Assembly: GCA_022316685.1 (NCBI GenBank)
Contig: JAKJHU010000039.1
Location: forward strand, 310,001-374,000
Direction of reading: 5' to 3'
Source of the DNA: Progne subis subis
Lineage: Eukaryota; Chordata; Aves; Passeriformes; Hirundinidae
DNA length: 64,000 bases
Shown here in pieces: positions 61,471-64,000 of the stretch (positions are counted from its first letter, which is position 1; each line of letters opens with the position of its first letter). Both the position numbers and the translations under genes were made by a program. The notes beneath the pieces were generated by a model, which was not told the DNA's origin, ran no database searches, and saw only the letters and a list, made by a program, of their open reading frames with translations.

Positions 61471-61789
61471 CAAGGCTGTAGCGAGGTGGAGGTTGGTCTC
61501 TTCCTCCAAATAACAAGTGGTAGGACAAGAGGCAATGGTCACAAGCTGTGCCAGGGGATGTTTAAGTTGGATATTAGGAAAAAATTTCTTCACCGAAGTG
61601 GTTGTCAAGCATTGAAATAGGCTGCCCAAAGGAGTGTTGGAGTCAGCATCCCTGGAAGCACTTAAAAGACATGTAGATGTGGCATTTAGGAATGGGGTTT
61701 AGTGGTGGACTTGGTGATGCTAGGTTAATGATTGGACTTGGTGATCTTAAAGGTCTTTTCCAACCTGAACAATTCTATGAGTCTATGAT
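61471..61789 (+). mobile_element. CR1 LINE 3' fragment
   Basis: Typical CR1 3' end in plus orientation: AAGTTGGATATTAGGAAAAA, then TTGTCAAGCATTGAAATAGG, then GGTCTTTTCCAACCTGAACA, with the terminal ATTCTATGA-type repeat. It is 5'-truncated and belongs to the same broad subfamily as the copy at 13.2 kb. Confidence 0.9.
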
Positions 61790-64000
61790 TTCCAGCCTGC
61801 CCTTCACCCCCACCGAGTGGTGGCTTGGGAAGCTGTCTGCTGCGAGGGTTTGTCAGCCACACGTGCTGGCTTAGCAACCACACGCTGACCGACAGCGGCT
61901 TTGGAGCAGTGGGCTCTGATGTGGCAGGGTGTTTGGGCAAAGGTTCTGCAGCCCAGTGGGGTGTGAAACCACCTGGCAGCCATTGCTGTGCCAGAGCAGG
62001 ACCCCTCTGAGGATCAAGACCCCCAGCACTAGCACCAGTGAGGTTCCCTCTGCTTTGCCGTGCTGCCACGTTGCCTGTTGGAGGGGCACGGATTTACCTC
62101 TGGCATGTTTGTGCTATCCATGGTGTATATGAGCAAAAGCAACCAGAGCAGGGAAGAGCCAGGGTTTGTGCCAGAATGGCACTTCCCTGCTCAAGGGGCT
62201 TCTGGGCTTTTGCCATGCCTCCAGCTGCAGCCGGCTGGGACTCCAGGCAGTGGCGACGGCCCCTCACTGCTGCTCTGCACCTCGCTCACAGCAGTCACAG
62301 GCGGTGATGAGACTTGGCTGTGATGAGATTAACTATGTAGGAGCTGTCTCTCCACTTTCTTTCTCCTCCTCCCATCACCACTTACTTCTTCATCCTTGTG
62401 CTCTAAGTAAGGAACTTCATCTCTTGCCAAATCCTCCGTCTGTGTTGGAGGATTGGGGTGAGCCAGGCGTAAAATGAAAATAAATCACTAATTCCTCCTA
62501 ATAATGCCTGATTTCCTGATTTGATATCCCACATTAATTCTAATTACTCACCCAGAGTCAGGGCATTAATCAACACGTTAAAACTTCTCCTCGCTTAGCA
62601 ACACCGACGTGCCAGGCATCTGGCAGGGCCGGAGCGCTGGGGATTTGTCTGTCACACCGGCCCCATCTGCAGCAGTTCTGTCAGGGGGTGGCGAGGAGGA
62701 GGAGGAGGCCCTCTCCTGGATGGGCACATGGGAGACACGGCAGCTTTGGGGTCTCAGTGGGCAGGCACCCAGCATCCTGCTTCCCTCCTTGCAAGGGTGA
62801 GGACCTCGCCAGGTATTGCCAACCATGCAGTTCCACGGCGTGATCCAGCAGCTGTGGCATCCTAGGTTAAAAGGAAATGCCTTGCTCAATAATGTCTCTT
62901 CAGTAGAAGTACTGATAGATGATCCACTCATAGCTTTCTTTTGAAAAATATAAATCAGGTACAACATCTCTCTGAGGAGAGAGGTGAAAAGGTGGTGAGG
63001 AGGAATCACACCTGCCACAATCCCTGATCTGCCACCATCATCGTTTTCCTCAGCAAACCGCTTCCAGGCAGGAAGGATGAATTGATTTCAATTCAAGTTG
63101 ATCTAAATCTGTAAACAGGAAGCCTTTAAATAATCCACTCTAATCTTGTTTCACATTTGAGCTACTTCCGTGTTTTCCTGAAGCAAGCTGGTGCTGGTCA
63201 GCAAAACCCTAATACTTGCTTTTTGCCAGCTTCCACTGTACTTAAACCAGCTTATTAGAGCTATTATGTAATTAACATTTTTTCGGATTTTTTTTTCACT
63301 TTGTGTTGAAAGGCTTAATATTGCATTTATTCACTAGATGATTTTTTTTTTTTAATTCATCACTTGAATAAGCTTTAATTCGGATGGTAATTAACCGAAA
63401 CATGTGCAAAGTCAGAATCTGCACTTAGTTTTATGATCCTGCCTTACCTGTCCTAGATACAAGACAAAAGAGGTCTCTTAAAATATGTTTGCATTTAAAA
63501 GCCATACATTTATTAAAGGCAGCATTAGAGGCAGTTAATGAACTCGGCTTGGTTTCTGGCTACAGGGCCCTTGTAGATTTTCAGCAGTATGGATTTCAAC
63601 CTTGCAGATGTCACTGCTAGGACAAGGGTGGAAATGAGCCTTTCTCCTTTTTGGCATTTGCAGCAGACTCTCCAATGTGACCAAGCTCATCCTTGAGCCA
63701 AGGACAGTCCTTTTGCTGCACTTAGCCCACTGCTGCCATATTCTGGTGCTGTGTTTCATTCCAGGTTTTGAGTGCCTCCTGAGTTCTTGGCTTAGAGTTA
63801 ACTTCTGAACAATAAACATGCACTTTGTAAGTACTTACATTTACATGAGGTTTATCAACCTACAGTTATTTTATGCCTTGACTTAGAGTTTCCAATCAAG
63901 AGAACTAATTTTTGGGAGAAATACAGATCTAAAATACTCCCAATTAGCAGTAATATTTAAATACATCCTGCTCCTAGGGCTCAGGCAATAGCAGCCATCT
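61790..64000. other. intergenic, TAAT-rich regulatory-looking DNA
   Basis: No gene was recognised. Two stretches (62470-62590 and 63085-63430) are low in CpG and rich in TAATTA, ATTAAT and TTTAAT motifs, in the style of developmental enhancers. Confidence 0.35.

Overview
The window is vertebrate nuclear DNA, almost certainly from a bird. It carries several CR1 LINE fragments, solo LTRs of endogenous retroviruses, short introns and CpG-island promoters, and the exon translations read as avian proteins. The gene order (SLC35C1, CRY2, MAPK8IP1, all on the minus strand) matches the conserved block at human 11p11.2. The window does not identify the species.

Reading along the minus strand, from high to low coordinates: (1) 40-64 kb is a long stretch with no confidently known gene. 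It lies upstream of SLC35C1 and holds CR1 copies, a solo-LTR-like element, a (TCCCA)n satellite, a CTCF-like motif and TAAT-rich stretches that look like regulatory DNA. It also holds a possible unannotated plus-strand gene of at least two exons (55090-55379 and 57997-58195). (2) 36.9-39.7 kb is SLC35C1, the Golgi GDP-fucose transporter, complete in two coding exons. (3) 14.76-35.11 kb is CRY2, the circadian repressor cryptochrome 2, complete in eleven coding exons. All splice sites and phases could be reconciled, giving a 584-residue protein. Its introns hold a solo LTR with a perfect 6-bp target duplication, two E-boxes in intron 1 and an unexpected CpG island just ahead of exon 4. (4) 1.0-8.45 kb is the 5' end of MAPK8IP1 (JIP1/IB1), the JNK scaffold. 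It has two clear alternative first coding exons and a possible third, all spliced in the same phase into a shared second exon. The rest of the gene lies beyond the left edge.

The three genes are unrelated in function (Golgi sugar import, clock feedback, JNK scaffolding) and are tandem neighbours by synteny. Each has its own CpG-island promoter. Spacing is tight: the SLC35C1 stop codon lies about 1.8 kb from the CRY2 start codon. No bacterial, viral-exogenous, CRISPR, tRNA or rRNA feature was seen.
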